From the NCBI GenBank assembly GCA_036971475.1, contig JBAIZL010000001.1, positions 95,736,350 through 95,800,349 of the forward strand: 64,000 nucleotides of DNA, written 5' to 3'. Both the position numbers and the translations under genes were made by a program. The stretch's first letter is position 1. Each line of letters starts with the position of its first letter. The notes beneath the pieces are model-generated. The model saw nothing but the letters and a program-made list of their open reading frames with translations, ran no database searches and was not told the DNA's origin. Source of the DNA: Prosapia bicincta. Lineage: Eukaryota > Arthropoda > Insecta > Hemiptera > Cercopidae. Below are positions 35,991 to 47,571 of this stretch, piece by piece.

Positions 35991-36619
35991 GCAATCAGTA
36001 CCACGGTACAGATGCAGTATCCACACATCTTGGATGGACCTCTATTCTTGCGGTACCTAAAAACCAGCAAAGATTCGAACCATCAGCACCCCCCCCCCCC
36101 CATGCTGCTGACCAATATATTCCCCAGGGACAACTCCACATATGACCACCAGTCTTTAAGATAACCCTGAAAGCCGTAGCAATTCTACCGCACGTTGGGT
36201 ACAGTCCTTCCCAAATTAAAAGACGCGGGTCTAGACGAATATTTCGGGCACTATTAAACTTCAGAAATTCATGTAGCTTTCTAAACGAAAGGCAGCTCAT
36301 GAAAGTCCCATACTCCAAAACGCCAGTTACAGTTTCCGGACTTGTGACAGCTACCATGTAAACACGTAGATCAATGCAAGTTGACACCAAACATTGATGA
36401 ATACATCGCTCGCTACTAACGAATTTTTGTCGTTGGCAATATTGCTTTAGGCATACTTTAAGATTACGCTTTGTTACTACATTGGTTTGTGTATTCGCAT
36501 CAAAAACTCGTTTCGGCCGTTCTTACACTCGACAAACCTACACCTGCCCAGATGCTCTTTGCGCATCTCTTCCTGTTGTTGTTGAGCAACGACAATTAAG
36601 TTGAAACTTTCCGTTGACC

Positions 36620-37610
36620 ATAGATACTCACTTTGGATTTGTGCTCATGGGACCAGGTCCGAGGAAGATCGTCAAAGACCTTCAACCACCGACGAGTCTA
36701 CATATCACAGTAGCTCCCTGTTCTGAGATGAAGGGGGACTTACATAAGGTCATTACTCGCTTCTGACTTCTGAAAAAATACCCCCTCCTTTCAATCAAGA
36801 GAAGACAACTCAACAACCAACGCTCGAGAGAAGACAACTATGCGACGAACATTTTACCGCTACTAATACTCGGAACTTCAGAGGGAAGATCGCCATCTGT
36901 CTACAGTTTGGACATGGACCATCGCAACTTTGTCGTGCCAAAAAACCGAAAGAAGATTCCGATCCATGAAAAATAAGTTCAGGGCTCAACCGAAATTCCA
37001 TGAATGTTATGTCGACTTCTTGAAGAAATACGCCAATGTTAGACACATGTTTAAATTCGAGGAACATGACGTATCCCAACCACATTATTTCCTACTGCAT
37101 TACGGGGTACTAAAGCTTGAGAGCAGTTCCACTAAACTATGCACGGTATTCGAGGCCAGTTCCAAAACTAGTACGGGGATATCTCTCAACCTTGCTTACG
37201 GGTCGTAAACTCCATAACGACATCTGCAATTAACCTTTTACAAATCCATTCACATAACTTCTTTTCATGTGACATACATATGTACAGTCGAATACTTATA
37301 CACCTTGATGATCAACCGTTTCAACTCATCTTATGACGTGATCATCCCTCTTAGCTAATCTCTACGTACAGGCTTACCGCGGTAACTTAACTAACTCCAT
37401 GAATAGCTCTCCTCACTTCGTAACCAGGACGGTTTGACAAGTCGCGTCGGATGAAGGAGACTCCGCACTTGATGCAGGTAAAGCACTCATACGACATAGC
37501 TACTTTGATGCCATCATCCCCAGATCTGACCGTGGAAGAAGCCTTTAAACTTAAAAAAAGAACTCGTATTAGCTCGAAAAAAAAAGTAGAGTTGAAATAC
37601 ATAAATTTAA
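36620..37610 (+). pseudogene. BEL/Pao reverse transcriptase, N-terminal part, broken
   Basis: Starting with FGFVLMGPGPRK (about 36635), the conserved FGWVLSGP-type block ahead of the RT, and LHITVAPCSEMKGDLHKVI, the remnant goes on to an open frame at 36930-37208: ERRFRSMKNKFRAQPKFHEC, YFLLHYGVLKLESSSTKLCT, VFEASSKTSTGISLN. The last is the RT entry motif KLRVVFDAS-KT-GxSLND. Further degraded RT pieces extend to about 37600 (VEEAFKLKK near 37530). The catalytic YVDD is not preserved. Stops and frame changes show long decay. Confidence 0.8.
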
Positions 37611-37689
37611 AGTTCTTTTTTACATAAATTCAACACTTTTTTAGAATTCCCACTACTTCCTTGGTTTTTTGAGGAAAAGAGAATTTTTA

Positions 37690-38060
37690 TTTAAGGAATT
37701 TTAACCCTTCATTACCAAGGTTATATTGTTTACAAAAAAATCGTAAACCTGGAAAAATAATAAGACCAATAGTAGTTAGCATAAATTCTCTCAACAGTTA
37801 CACATGTAAGTGGTTGGTTTAACAATTCTTCAAATTTGATACTCAAGGAGAAATAGTTGAAAGTAGGATAGTTGAAATGATTCTTGATAGGATATAAAGA
37901 AAAATTGAATAAAAATTAAATTTTAATATTTTTTGTCGTTACATAATTTTTAGTATTCCTATTTATGAGAATGGAATACTGTAAAGATTTTTACAGATTA
38001 ATGATGTAGAACAGCTTAAAATCAATGAATATCTTAAGAATAGAATGAGCTATGTAAGTT
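37690..38060 (+). pseudogene. Penelope-like element RT fragment
   Basis: RKPGKIIRPIVVSINSLNSY around 37745-37800 corresponds to the PLE fingers block (K-x-G-x-PLRPIVSSxxSPTY). A preceding PSLPRLYCLQK fits PRLYGLPK. The remainder up to 38060 is AT-rich with several stops. It probably belongs with the GIY-YIG piece at 38640-38957. Confidence 0.6.
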
Positions 38061-38090
38061 GACCATACCAATGATTTTTTTTATATAGGC

Positions 38091-38493
38091 TAATTAATGA
38101 CAGATCACAGAAAATTTTGCTTTTTTAAAACACTCAACGTTTTGAATTTCTTTCTGAAATTGCTTTTGAAGAGCTATATTAATTAAACAATTACAAAACA
38201 TACCCTACTATTTATAAAATACATAACATATATAAAACATAATAAAAGTCAACAAATTATAAAACTCTTAATAAATATCCATTTACAAGTCAAATTTTTT
38301 CTTCTGTAATAGTGGTTGTGTATTTATGTTTGTATTTTATGTATGTTATATATTTTATAAATAGTAGGTTATGTTTTGTAATTATTGTTTAATTAATATT
38401 GAGCCTCTTGAAAACGAATTTCGGAAAGAAATTCGAAACGTTAAGTGTTTTAAAAAAGCAAAATTGTCTGTGATATGTCATTAGCCTATATAA
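38091..38493. mobile_element. Head-to-head pair of PLE-type 3' ends
   Basis: The arms 38091-38250 and 38320-38493 mirror each other. The outer TAGGCTAATTAATGACA faces TGTCATTAGCCTATA. Right arm: CTTGAAAACGAATTTC, GGAAA loop, GAAATTCGAAACGTT, a 7-bp hairpin joined to GAAACG, again hammerhead-like but with an altered box. Confidence 0.6.
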
Positions 38494-38639
38494 AAAAATT
38501 AATAGTTATTAACAGACATTAAATAAACATCCCAATGATGTTACAAAAGGATTAAACGCCATTTCCAAGAAAACTCAATTTAAAAATATATAAAGGTTAC
38601 ACACTGAAGTAATAGATCAGGGATTCTGGAAGATATTAT

Positions 38640-38957
38640 ACCTATTTCAGAAAAATTGGGGATCCAGAATATAATTTTGTTTTGTAAAGATAGGAGATTG
38701 TGATGAAATTTTTATGGGACAGTTAAGAGAAATCACTAGATGTAAGGAACATAATCACAAATTAAATATCTTTGGTAACAATAATCAGTGTAGCTAAACA
38801 TGTTATTGGTGCACACCATAATTTTGACAATGTTAAATTGATTGCAAGAGTAAATGTTTTAGAAAGTATTTTCATAGATAAATATAAAAATAATAATGTA
38901 ATAAATATTAAAAAATGGCCTGTGCCTAATTTATCACTGCATTCATTAATTATTTAA
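38640..38957 (+). pseudogene. PLE GIY-YIG endonuclease C-terminal part
   Basis: In two frames: GDCDEIFMGQLREITRCKEH corresponds to CxxxYIGQTxRxLxxRxxEH, with the Tyr-Ile changed; then SVAKHVIGAHHNFDNVKLIA and LESIFIDKYKNN follow the usual SxVAxH...H...F...K and E-x-x-x-I spacing of PLE endonucleases. The stop is at 38955-38957. Endonucleases of this type nick target DNA to prime reverse transcription. Confidence 0.65.
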
Positions 38958-39355
38958 TGAAAAGGTATAGTTATTAGACATTTTAATTCTAATTCTATTT
39001 TTAAATAAATGTTTTCAATTTATTTTAAAAAATGTATTTTTTATAGAGTAAAGTTGTATATTTTTTCAAGTTGTATTTGATTGAATTAGCAGTGAAGTCA
39101 TGTTATATACAAACAACAGGAAACTAATTGTTAAATTGAATATCTTTCAAGATGACTTTATTGCAATTGAATGTACATTAGGTAGTGATTTATAATAAAT
39201 AAATAAATAGACTTCTAACTGTGGGTATTAGGTTGTTGTTGAAAATAATTAATACTCTAAAGAACTTATATTATTGGAAAAAAAGTTATATTTCAATCGT
39301 TTTATCTTTTTTATGATTTTCGTTTTTAATAGTCTTTAATGGTTTTGTTTCATAG

Positions 39356-39442
39356 TTTAAAAACTCAAAATTTGAACCTTTGGAAGATTTAATGCTGACA
39401 CTTGATAAAGTGGGTGTAAAGAAGAAAATGTGCCCAGCGTTG
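39356..39442 (+). CDS. ASCC2: ASCC2, exon 2
   Basis: The acceptor is tttcatag at 39355 and the donor GGTAAG at 39443; the exon is 87 bp, phase 0 at both ends. It encodes 29 residues including FEPLEDLMLTLDKVGVKKKM and CPAL. These line up with the N-terminus of human ASCC2 (PLDQLQITHKD...TSPAL), the region just ahead of the ASCC3-contacting part. The preceding intron contains mariner, piggyBac, PLE and BEL/Pao debris. Confidence 0.75.
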
Positions 39443-39598
39443 GTAAGTTTTATATATTAAGCAGTATTTTGTTGAACTGAATTTGAAGATAATGTAGTTA
39501 GAATAAAAAAAAATTCAAATTATCAATTTCTTGTCAGCCACTATATTGGACTCTAACTATTAAAACTGTTCATTGTGTTAAGTTAACTTCTAAAAATA

Positions 39599-40852
39599 CA
39601 GTAATACCTCAACTTGTGCTATCCCGTGTTACGCGATTCTCAAGTTATGCGGTTTTAATGCTAGCTTTAAATTAAATAATTTCTAAAGCTAGCTTGTCCA
39701 TGATTTGTAATTCGAATACGAGGGCTTTGGTAACAGTTTTTTTTTGAGGACTGGTTTGGTCATCATTTCATACCTCAAAACGAACGTTATTGTCAGTCTA
39801 AACAAATTCCTTTTAAAGCAATTTCTATTAATTGACAATGCACCTGGCCATTCTCCTACTACTTTAAACTAATTTTGACACACACTTGAAAGTGATATTT
39901 TTTCCACTAAACAAATTATTTGCTTTAACCGATGGATTAGGGAGTCAGCAAAACATTTAAAACTTATTACACAAGAAGATCATTTGCGAATCTGTATTTT
40001 CAGGACCTATCAGACAAAACAACGATCATGTCTCTGTTGAAGGTTTTTAGAAACAATTCAATGTTTTAGATGCTCTGAGAAAGCATTGGACAATCTTGGA
40101 ATGAAATTTCATAAAAACTTTGAATGGCTTTTGGAAAAAGCTGTATCTTTTTTTTGCCCAACTCAAGCGGAATCAGTACCCGAATCTGATGAAAGTACTG
40201 GTGTGATTGAAGAAGTTGCCGGTTTTGCCAAACAACTAAATTTAGAAGTGGATAGTGATGACATTCAAGAACTGCTGGAGCATTTACACAACCAGGAGCT
40301 GACAGTTAATTGATGAGCTCATAAAAATGCATGAGCAAGAGCAAGGCCTTAAAAACGCAGATTCTTTAGACCCAGTTTACGTAGAAGATGAAATGACGGT
40401 TAGAAACTTGACAAAAGGAATTAGTTCAATTGAGAAAGGCTTACAAATTTTTGAAATCATAGTCTCCAACAATGAGCGTATTTCTGCCACAAAAAAAAAA
40501 AAAAAAACGAAAATAGTGAGTTACGAGGAAATTCTGAGTGAGAAGAAAAAATCTTCTATTCTTCAAACGAATTTACTAGATTTTATGGAGCCTTCTATGT
40601 CAAAATAACTTCTGGTTACTTACTTCTTTGCAATATGTATGTATATATTATAATTTTCTGTTGTATTATGTATTTAAGATTTTAATACATACACATTTTT
40701 CTTTAAAATTATTAGTTTGTTTACTCTTTGTTTCCATTTACACATGATTCCTATGCGATTATATGTAAAATTATACCCTGACTTACACGGGAATTCCACT
40801 TACACGATTATCGCTCGGTCCCACCTATGGCGTAAGTACACGGTTATTACTG
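39599..40852 (+). mobile_element. Tigger/pogo transposon, internally deleted, TA flanked
   Basis: TA at 39597-39598 and 40853-40854 flank the inverted ends CAGTAATA (left CAGTAATACC, right complement of CAGTAATAACC). Length 1254 bp against more than 2 kb for full elements. The 5' TIR region is followed directly by the second half of the transposase, so the first half has been deleted. It lies in ASCC2 intron 2. Confidence 0.85.
39720..40607 (+). pseudogene. Tigger transposase, C-terminal half
   Basis: FFEDWFGHHFIPQNERYC and FLLIDNAPGHSPTTLN (about 39835) carry the second catalytic Asp of the CENP-B-type DDE domain. After stops, an open stretch at 40086-40313 has IEEVAGFAKQLNLEVDSDDI and ELLEHLHNQELTVN, the C-terminal DDIxELLExHxxELT box of Tigger/Jerky proteins. 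40327-40608 continues with KMHEQEQGLKNAD and KGISSIEKGLQIFE and ends near a poly-Lys run. Nonfunctional. Confidence 0.85.
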
Positions 40853-40989
40853 TACTAGATTTTTATTCAGAAAGTAAGGTCCAATTCACTGTAGTGAAAC
40901 AAATGTCACATGAACATTGAAATAAGTGTTCAAATTGATGCCATTTTTAAGTATCGGTTCATTATGTTTAAAACAATTTATCAGTTTAC

Positions 40990-41480
40990 CAACTGAAATA
41001 TGTTTAATGATTTAGGGTTTACAGCAAGGAACATTTTGACAACTGAAATTCACTGACAGATAAATGAAATGTATGATCCTAATGTAATAAGTGACAGCAA
41101 AGTGTGTAAGTGGGTGATAGCTTTCATTATAATGATTATACAAAATTTATGGACAGAAAGATTCATGAAAATTAGAGCTTCACAATTTTAATTTTAGTAA
41201 TGGCGTTTCCAATGTAAGTAAATTCACTTTGCAGAAAATTGTCTCAGAAAATTTTTAATTCACAAGTTGTGTAAACTTGACTACTTGAGGAAAATCAAAT
41301 GATCCCTTATCATCAATTATAAGGGGAAATTGACCAACTTATAGAGAACATTATCATAGGGGATGAGATATGCATTGTTCACTTAACTCTAGAGTCAAAT
41401 TGTTTGTAGAATAGTCTCACAAAACATCACCATTCAAGTCCAAGCAGACAATCTCATTACAGAAGTTCTCTGTAAGAGGT
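40990..41480 (+). pseudogene. Highly decayed mariner-like transposase
   Basis: Frames near 41075-41125 give MYDPNVISDSKVCKWVIAF, matching the N-terminal VYGxNVISDSKVxKWVRAF of mariner transposases. IIGDEICIVHLTLES near 41350 matches the first catalytic-Asp block ITGDETWVSxxTPES, with TW lost. Many stops. No terminal repeats were found. Confidence 0.55.
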
Positions 41481-41579
41481 TTATAAATATTTTAATTATA
41501 ATTTTTAAAGATTCAATGTTTTTATTGTCAACGTCTAATCAATCATTTACATCTGGATCATATTGTTACTGGTGGCAAA

Positions 41580-41763
41580 AACTCTGAAGCGGATTTAGAA
41601 AAATTTCTTAATGAATGTCTTGACAAAACTCTTAAATGCTTTGGATGATGATGACACAGACCTGGACCCAGACTTTGGCATACAAACCAGACAAAAGATG
41701 AGTGATTATGACAATCTAAATTCATCATCACCAGAGCCTGCTGTAGACGAGTCATTTTACTGA
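41580..41763 (+). pseudogene. Acidic open stretch, possibly piggyBac-type N-terminus
   Basis: One frame reads LNALDDDDTDLDPDFGIQ and SDYDNLNSSSPEPAVDESFY before a TGA. Acidic DDD-x-x-x-DPDF segments are common at the N-terminus of piggyBac-type proteins, but nothing else supports the call. Confidence 0.2.
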
Positions 41764-42802
41764 AACAATATGTGTGTGTCGATCGAATGATGGTTTGGTT
41801 TAGAGGTTGCTGTCAATTTTATATGTATATGCCAAAAAACTTACAGGTTAAGAAAAAAATAATTGCCTGATCCATGTATGCATTTCCCCTATAATTACAG
41901 GGACCATATTTCTATTTGTCGAAATTTGGACAAGCTACTTTTGGATATAGTAGAACGCAAGACACACCTAGACCCATGAAAGCTCAAAAGGAATAAATGT
42001 ATTACAATCGTATTATATCGTGTATTATAAATATTACTTAATGAAATAGTCTAACTGTAACTTAACAAAATTTTTAAGAGTTAACAATATATGTTTGTTA
42101 TTCAAACATATATTTTATTTACTTATTAAGATTTTAAATTTGGCAAAGAAACAATAATTAATTACAATTTACTGTATTTTGTATTTTTGATACTTTATTG
42201 CACAATACTTTATTTTATACAGCTCTTTGTAAGCATTAGTCTAAGTTGAAATGCGCTTCAAGTTCAAGACAAATATATCATTTTTCGGGACTTCGAGACC
42301 ATGTTCACCATATCTATACTATATATATATTTACATAGGAAAAAATTGCTATGGATACGCTCTGACCTAACAAGAACAACATGTCAGTAAACAACCCAAT
42401 CTGTTTTAAAACTGGAAGGTGACTGGGGATGATTGGTTCTCTTCAGTTGAATTACTGCAAGAACTAGAAGATAAAGGGTTATTGTTATCAATTTTTGTTT
42501 TTTAAAACAAATTTAAATAGTTATTTAATATGATAGAGAGGAGTAAATATAAATTTGAGATTATTACTGGAGAGTATTTCAGATTTTTAATGTGAATCAT
42601 TGTAAAGTATCATTTACCCTTACACCATTAGCAGGATACATTTACATTAAATAACCCATTAACCTTAATATAATGTATCTGTAAATTGCATGTATAAATT
42701 TTAAAATGAGATATAATTATTTTATATAAAACATAACAAAGTTTTTATTATATGAAACATATCGTAATGCTTGTATTAAACACATGTTGTCTTGTTGCTT
42801 AG

Positions 42803-42963
42803 GATGCCTCCTGGGCAAAACATCGTCGCTGCATGAATTACATAAATCCTCCTACAAGAAATGAAGTTGGAGAATATGCTTTAGGCGCAAAAGAGGATTG
42901 GCTACAACGAACGAAATTGATTATAGAAGATTTGCAGTGGCTTTTAAGTCTAAATGGCCATAA
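42803..42963 (+). CDS. ASCC2: ASCC2, exon 3
   Basis: The acceptor is ttgcttag and the donor CATAA|GTGTGT; the length of 161 bp leaves phase 2. It encodes ASWAKHRRCMNYINPP and TKLIIEDLQWLLSLNGHK. The block DLQWLLSLNGHKFW (spanning the next junction) matches the DLDWLLALPHDKFW of vertebrate ASCC2 nearly residue by residue. This N-terminal helical region binds the helicase ASCC3 in the complex that splits stalled ribosomes and directs alkylation repair. The donor GTGTGT is weaker than the others. Confidence 0.85.
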
Positions 42964-43719
42964 GTGTGTATATTTACGTCCTTAAATTACAAAATTGTTT
43001 TATATAATATCCTTTTTTTAACTAAGGTTATTTTTGTATCTTAAGATACTGTACAAAAGATTTTTTTAAATAATTGTTACGATTTTTATTGCAAGTTATT
43101 TATTTATTCAGATTTTTGTTCATGAATTTGCTTTCAAATATGTGGAACATTAAGCTTTTTGGTGATTTTTCAACACCATTATTGAAAAGTAAAAACATTA
43201 TCTATTTGTTTCAGTAATCTGTTTAGAGGGTACAAAATGACCATAACATTCTATAATACAAACAAATGAAATAAATTATTATTTTAATTAGTAGGGCAAT
43301 AATTTGTTTGAAGTAATTAAAAAAATGAAATTTAGGAACTACTGATACAAATGGAAAATTAAATTAATGGAGCTAAATGATTGGTTTGATAAAATTATCG
43401 ATCTCAAAAATTGAATTAACAAATAATTTATACTGTTTATTTATTTTTCTTAGATTAGGTAACCATTTCTATACCATATATGATTATAATTAACATATAA
43501 AAATTACATTATTTGATTTAAAAAAACATAGAATTTTAATTCATTCCATGTTGAGCAGTTAAAAGTGTTGTTTATGAAATATTCTAAGTAAATTAATAAT
43601 TATAAAACACTTTTGAAATATAGGGTGCGGCAGAAGTAACTGACCTGTTTGTAAGTATATTTTTCATAAATAAAAAACAGTTTTACTATAACTTTTAGTT
43701 TTACTATTTATACCATATA

Positions 43720-43980
43720 CACAATATCAAGAGCACAGTGGTATAATATATTACAATGAAAATATTGGAAAGAACCCCAATACCATAAAAATAACAAATA
43801 ATACAAGTTTCATAAGATTAAACCCTTATGTACATTTCGATGACTATGTCATATCATCATCAGAGGGTCTGATACAAAATTACAATCTAGTAAACAAGAA
43901 GTTGCAAACTAGATTGACCTTTTCTTTTTTTGTGTAGCATAATTACAAAGTGCAAAATTTAACCCTTTACTTAATAAATT
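43720..43980 (-). mobile_element. PLE-type 3' end with hammerhead-like box
   Basis: GTATAATATATTACAATGAAAATATT and the following AATACAAGTTTCATAAGATT are repeated in the foldback at 44480-44690, so this is one terminal repeat of that family. The hammerhead-like motif lies at 43822-43868. The PLE N-terminal coding piece follows at 43984. Confidence 0.55.
43822..43868 (-). ncRNA. Hammerhead-ribozyme-like motif (copy c, complete core)
   Basis: On the minus strand: helix I ACCCT, canonical box CTGATGA (plus strand TCATCAG at 43857-43863), helix II region closing on GTC-ATC with a small bulge, GAAA, mini-helix TG-TA-CA, TA (UH cleavage position), and helix I partner AGGGT. All invariant core bases are present. 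The stem III of two to three pairs is like the minimal hammerheads reported in PLEs. One extra T precedes helix II, so folding must be tested. Confidence 0.55.
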
Positions 43981-43983
43981 AAT

Positions 43984-44400
43984 TCAATCTTTATTAAACG
44001 TTTGGCTAGATTCATTACGAACTAGCGGACAGGTAGGGTTCTTATTACATATTTCTTTCAATTTTAAATATTTACTAATTAATCCAAATTCCTTATCCAG
44101 ATTTTTTATCTTACAATCAATATAATGCTTATTTATTACATCCATCTTTCTACAAAAATTATTCCAATAAATTGCATCAATATCCTTCACTAGTTTGAGG
44201 TGTAAATATACTTTTTCAATTCTAAATTAGCTAATTTATTACACAGATATTTAATTTCTAATTGTAACCATTTAAGTTTTGTAAATTCGATAACTCTCTT
44301 GGTACGTGAATTATTAAGATTAATGCGGATAGCATTTACAAATTTCGGAAAAACTTTTAAATGACAGTTTTTCAAGAAACTGATATCTAGTTATAATGAT
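43984..44400 (-). pseudogene. Penelope-like element, N-terminal coding part
   Basis: Two abutting minus-strand frames encode FLKNCHLKVFPKFVNAIRIN and then KMDVINKHYIDCKIKNLDKE. The block LKxxxxPKFxxxRxxxNNSRT...FxxxxLxxEIxxxxxxLxxLE is the usual start of PLE proteins, ahead of the RT. It is truncated before the ADKG block. The frame shift at about 44190 separates the two parts. Confidence 0.55.
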
Positions 44401-44479
44401 CTTAATTTTAAACTTGACTTTCTAAAAAGGTTTTTCTAAAAAGGTTAACTGGGAAGCCATGATAATATATACAATATAA

Positions 44480-44690
44480 AAAGTAAAGTGGTACAATATA
44501 TTATAATAAAAATATTGGAAAGAACCCGAATACAACAAAAATAACAAATAATACAAGTTACTTAAGATTAAACCCTTATGTATATTTCGATGAAAGGTTT
44601 AATCTCAAGTAACTTGTATTATTTGTTATTTTTGTGCTATTGGGGTTATGTCCAATATTTTCATCGTAATATTTATACCATGATCAAAGT
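44480..44690. mobile_element. Head-to-head pair of the same PLE-type 3' ends
   Basis: Left arm text AATATTGGAAAGAACCC...CAAATAATACAAGTTAC and its complement in the right arm meet at about 44595 (TATATTTCGATGAAAGG). Both lack most of the hammerhead box that the single copy at 43.8 kb keeps. Confidence 0.65.
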
Positions 44691-45045
44691 TGTAAAATAA
44701 TTCAGGTGTGGATTAAAATATCTTTTGGTTGCCTTCCATTTTCATTCATACGTTGCTGAAGTTGTAAAATTTTTCATGACAACTTGTAGGATGTTTTTGA
44801 TATTACCCAATAGAACGCTTTGTAGTATGTTTTTCATAAATTAACCAAAAATTGTTTATTCACTTATTTTTTTATTACTAATTATTCCATGATCAAAGTT
44901 GTAGAACAATTCAAGTGTGGAATAAAATATCTTTTTTTAATGTCTTTCATTTTCATTCATGCATTGCTGAAATCTTTTTGTAAAATTTGTCATGACAACT
45001 CAAAGGATGTTTTTGTTATTCCCCAGTAGAAACCTTTGGGTAAGC
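44678..45045. repeat. Diverged direct duplication, ~208-bp spacing
   Basis: CATGATCAAAGTTGTA, TTCATTTTCATTCAT and TGACAACT occur in the same order at 44678-44840 and 44886-45045. It is perhaps a fragment of a tandem or dispersed repeat. Confidence 0.6.
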
Positions 45046-45944
45046 CCCTTTTAACTTCCAATAACTCCCCAAATAAAAGTAATATACAGCCATTTTGAGA
45101 CTGTGTTAACCATGATTTAAATTAGGTTTTGTAGGAACACTTCTAGAAGGACTGCCTTGGAAACCCATAGTGAATGGTGCTTTGCCCCATCCTGCTGAAT
45201 CTACATTTGGCTGCAGTCATATTTGTTGTATTTAGATCAGGGTTTCTTAAATTCAAAAGAAATTGATCACAATTCACCTAAACAGTTTATCCATCTTGCT
45301 CTAATAAGTGTGAGACAATGTCTCTTTAATCAGTTTTGCCCACTACCGTACTGTTACTGATAAATGAAGTAGATCATTATGAATTTCTTTGCTGTATAGA
45401 TGAATGTTAACCCTAGAGATGGAAATGGGCTTTATAAAATATGATTACTTTAGTGAAATCAGCGATCGATTCCAACGTTGTAGCAATAGCAAATTGTGTC
45501 ACACAGCAACCAGATTTGAACTCCTAAGAATGTATTCAGGAAGGGAGAAGGAAAGAGTCGGGTTCACCGATTCAGTTCATATATCTATAATACAATACCC
45601 AGTGTTTATAATTAGGTGTGAGAAAAGATATTTTCACACAAAATGTGTTTCACTGTAAAAAAGTTGAATAGATCAATTAAATTCTTTAACATTTTTTTTT
45701 CAAATTAGCAATATGTTGGTATATCCATTCAGGCATTTAGGAAGGAGTTCCAAGTAGAATTTTGATATTTAAATGATGACATAAACTGTGACATATAAAA
45801 GCTCTCTAAACGTCCATGGTGGGTCAGCCCTCTGTGAACACACAGCACTAGTTCAATGCTCAATAGACTGTTTATTGTCTGTGTATTGCTACAATAACAC
45901 TCTTTGTACTTAAATACTAGTATAAGCTTATAAAATAGTAGCAC

Positions 45945-47150
45945 TACAATTATCCGGCCTCCGACTATCCGAATCACTTCAAGATTTTCATACAAAAAAA
46001 TTAAGACAGAAACATACTGCAATTCCCAAAATTACAATTTTGTCTACATGTGCTACTGGTCTTTTCTCCGCAAAACTAGTGTAAGCACAGTGCAAACAAT
46101 ATTTGGATACTGAGTTATCATCTCAGTGCACTTCTGTATAGTTGGCTGACGTCCGTTGTCAGGTGGTACTCTTTTCCATCAGTCTGTTGTTTTGATTGTG
46201 AGTGCGTTTCATTGTTCCCATGGCTTCTAAAAGAAAACGAGTTGTCTTTTATCGTTAGTGGATAAACTAATTATAGATCAATCAGATAAAGAACTTACGG
46301 GTAAACAGTTGGCTGAGATATATGGTGTTGAGCAATTAACGATGTCACACATTGAAAGGAACGAACCTACACTTTAAAACATCGTATCACTGCTTGAAAA
46401 TAAAGATTAAAGTTTTTCAAGAACATCAGTGAAGGCAGCCTTAAAGGACAAGGAAACGTAAAATGAGTCTTCCTAGAAACATGCGAACTACTATGGCCAT
46501 TGCATCTCTAGAAGTGTGGGGAGGGGTACCATCTTACTGGAAATAAGCATTTTGCAAAATTGTTTGCAGTGACTCACGAGCTAACTTGTGATCTAATTTA
46601 TGCGCATGTCATCTTGCTAACTGACTTGGACTATGAGTCAGAGCTTGTCTAACCATTTCAATATTTTGTGGCAACCTCCAAAAAAGCCGATGCGTAGCTG
46701 TGATAGAATCACGATTTTGCACATACGCATCATAAGCAAACGTACGTTGTTGTACTGTCCACTGCTGCGTTAATAAGAAATGTCATCATGTGCTTTGTGA
46801 GATCGCACTTCCCCCCTCCAAACAATGACTACCGTGTGTGTACCTGCCATTTCAAAAACGTTTGGTCTTTTTTGGTTACCATGTAATATGAAGGGAAATA
46901 GCTTCTATACTTTTTCCTTGTAATAATAATACCGTCTTCCATTATAAGATACTAAATTAATAATATGTAATAATAAAATAAATATCTACTGAAAATAGTT
47001 CCACTATAATACACAAAAGAAAAATTACACTTAAACGGTTGCAAAACACGTAATCAACTGTATTTGTAATACACTGACATTTGTGTACTAACAGTGTTAT
47101 GGATAGTCGAATGAATGTTGAACATGTGCCGTATATCCATGAAAAGTTGA
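45945..47150 (+). mobile_element. Tigger/Jerky-like element remnant
   Basis: CGACTATCC occurs near the left end (45963-45971) and inverted near the right (GGATAGTCG at 47101-47109), a pattern of Tigger-type ends. The interior begins with a pogo-type helix-turn-helix coding piece. Borders and target duplication are unresolved. Confidence 0.4.
46220..46420 (+). pseudogene. Tigger/Jerky N-terminal helix-turn-helix piece
   Basis: ATG at 46220 starts MASKRKRVV; after a frameshift come DKLIIDQSDKELTGKQLAEI and YGVEQ, then HIERNEP. This is the psq/CENP-B-type HTH (K-R-K-x-x-LS-x-x-K...LAxxYGV-x-x-STV). The frame is broken twice, and the catalytic domain is not recognised downstream. Confidence 0.55.
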
Positions 47151-47571
47151 CCACTCTCTCATACATCAGGAATATGACATCATTTAAGTAACAAAATTCT
47201 TCTTGGAACACTTTTTAGTTGCGTAAATATCCATTGGACAAAATTAACACATTAGTAGGTTAAAAAAAAATATGTTTCAGCTACTGAAGAAGTTTTGAGT
47301 TTAGTGCCATGCAGAGGCTGTTTGTAATTATTTTTCTTTGTTCACATTCATTAATCACAATTTTAATTCCTTATAAAATTCTAACAGTTTTGTATTTTAA
47401 ATGTTATTTTGTATGTTTTTATAATATGATAGTATATTAAATAGTAACTAAACTTTTATTTAACGATATAGTACATAGATAAGTATGTAGTGTAAATTAA
47501 TAACTTTTTCACTATAAAACTATCACTATTTATTTGCCGTTAAATAAAACTATAACAATTTTCTTGTTTAG

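Larger units (their letters stand above)
34900..37610 (+). mobile_element. BEL/Pao LTR retrotransposon remnant (gag-pol)
   Basis: A block of clearly higher GC content than the surroundings encodes, in changing frames, pieces of a BEL/Pao polyprotein in the right order: gag DUF1759, zinc knuckle, pre-RT spacer, RT. No LTRs were recognised, and the RT breaks off before the integrase. It directly follows the PLE end at 34898. Confidence 0.8.

Noticed and set aside
35995..36390. 131-residue minus-strand frame with Gly/Trp-rich part
   Set aside because: It lies antisense to the BEL/Pao remnant and includes a translated C-run; a shadow.
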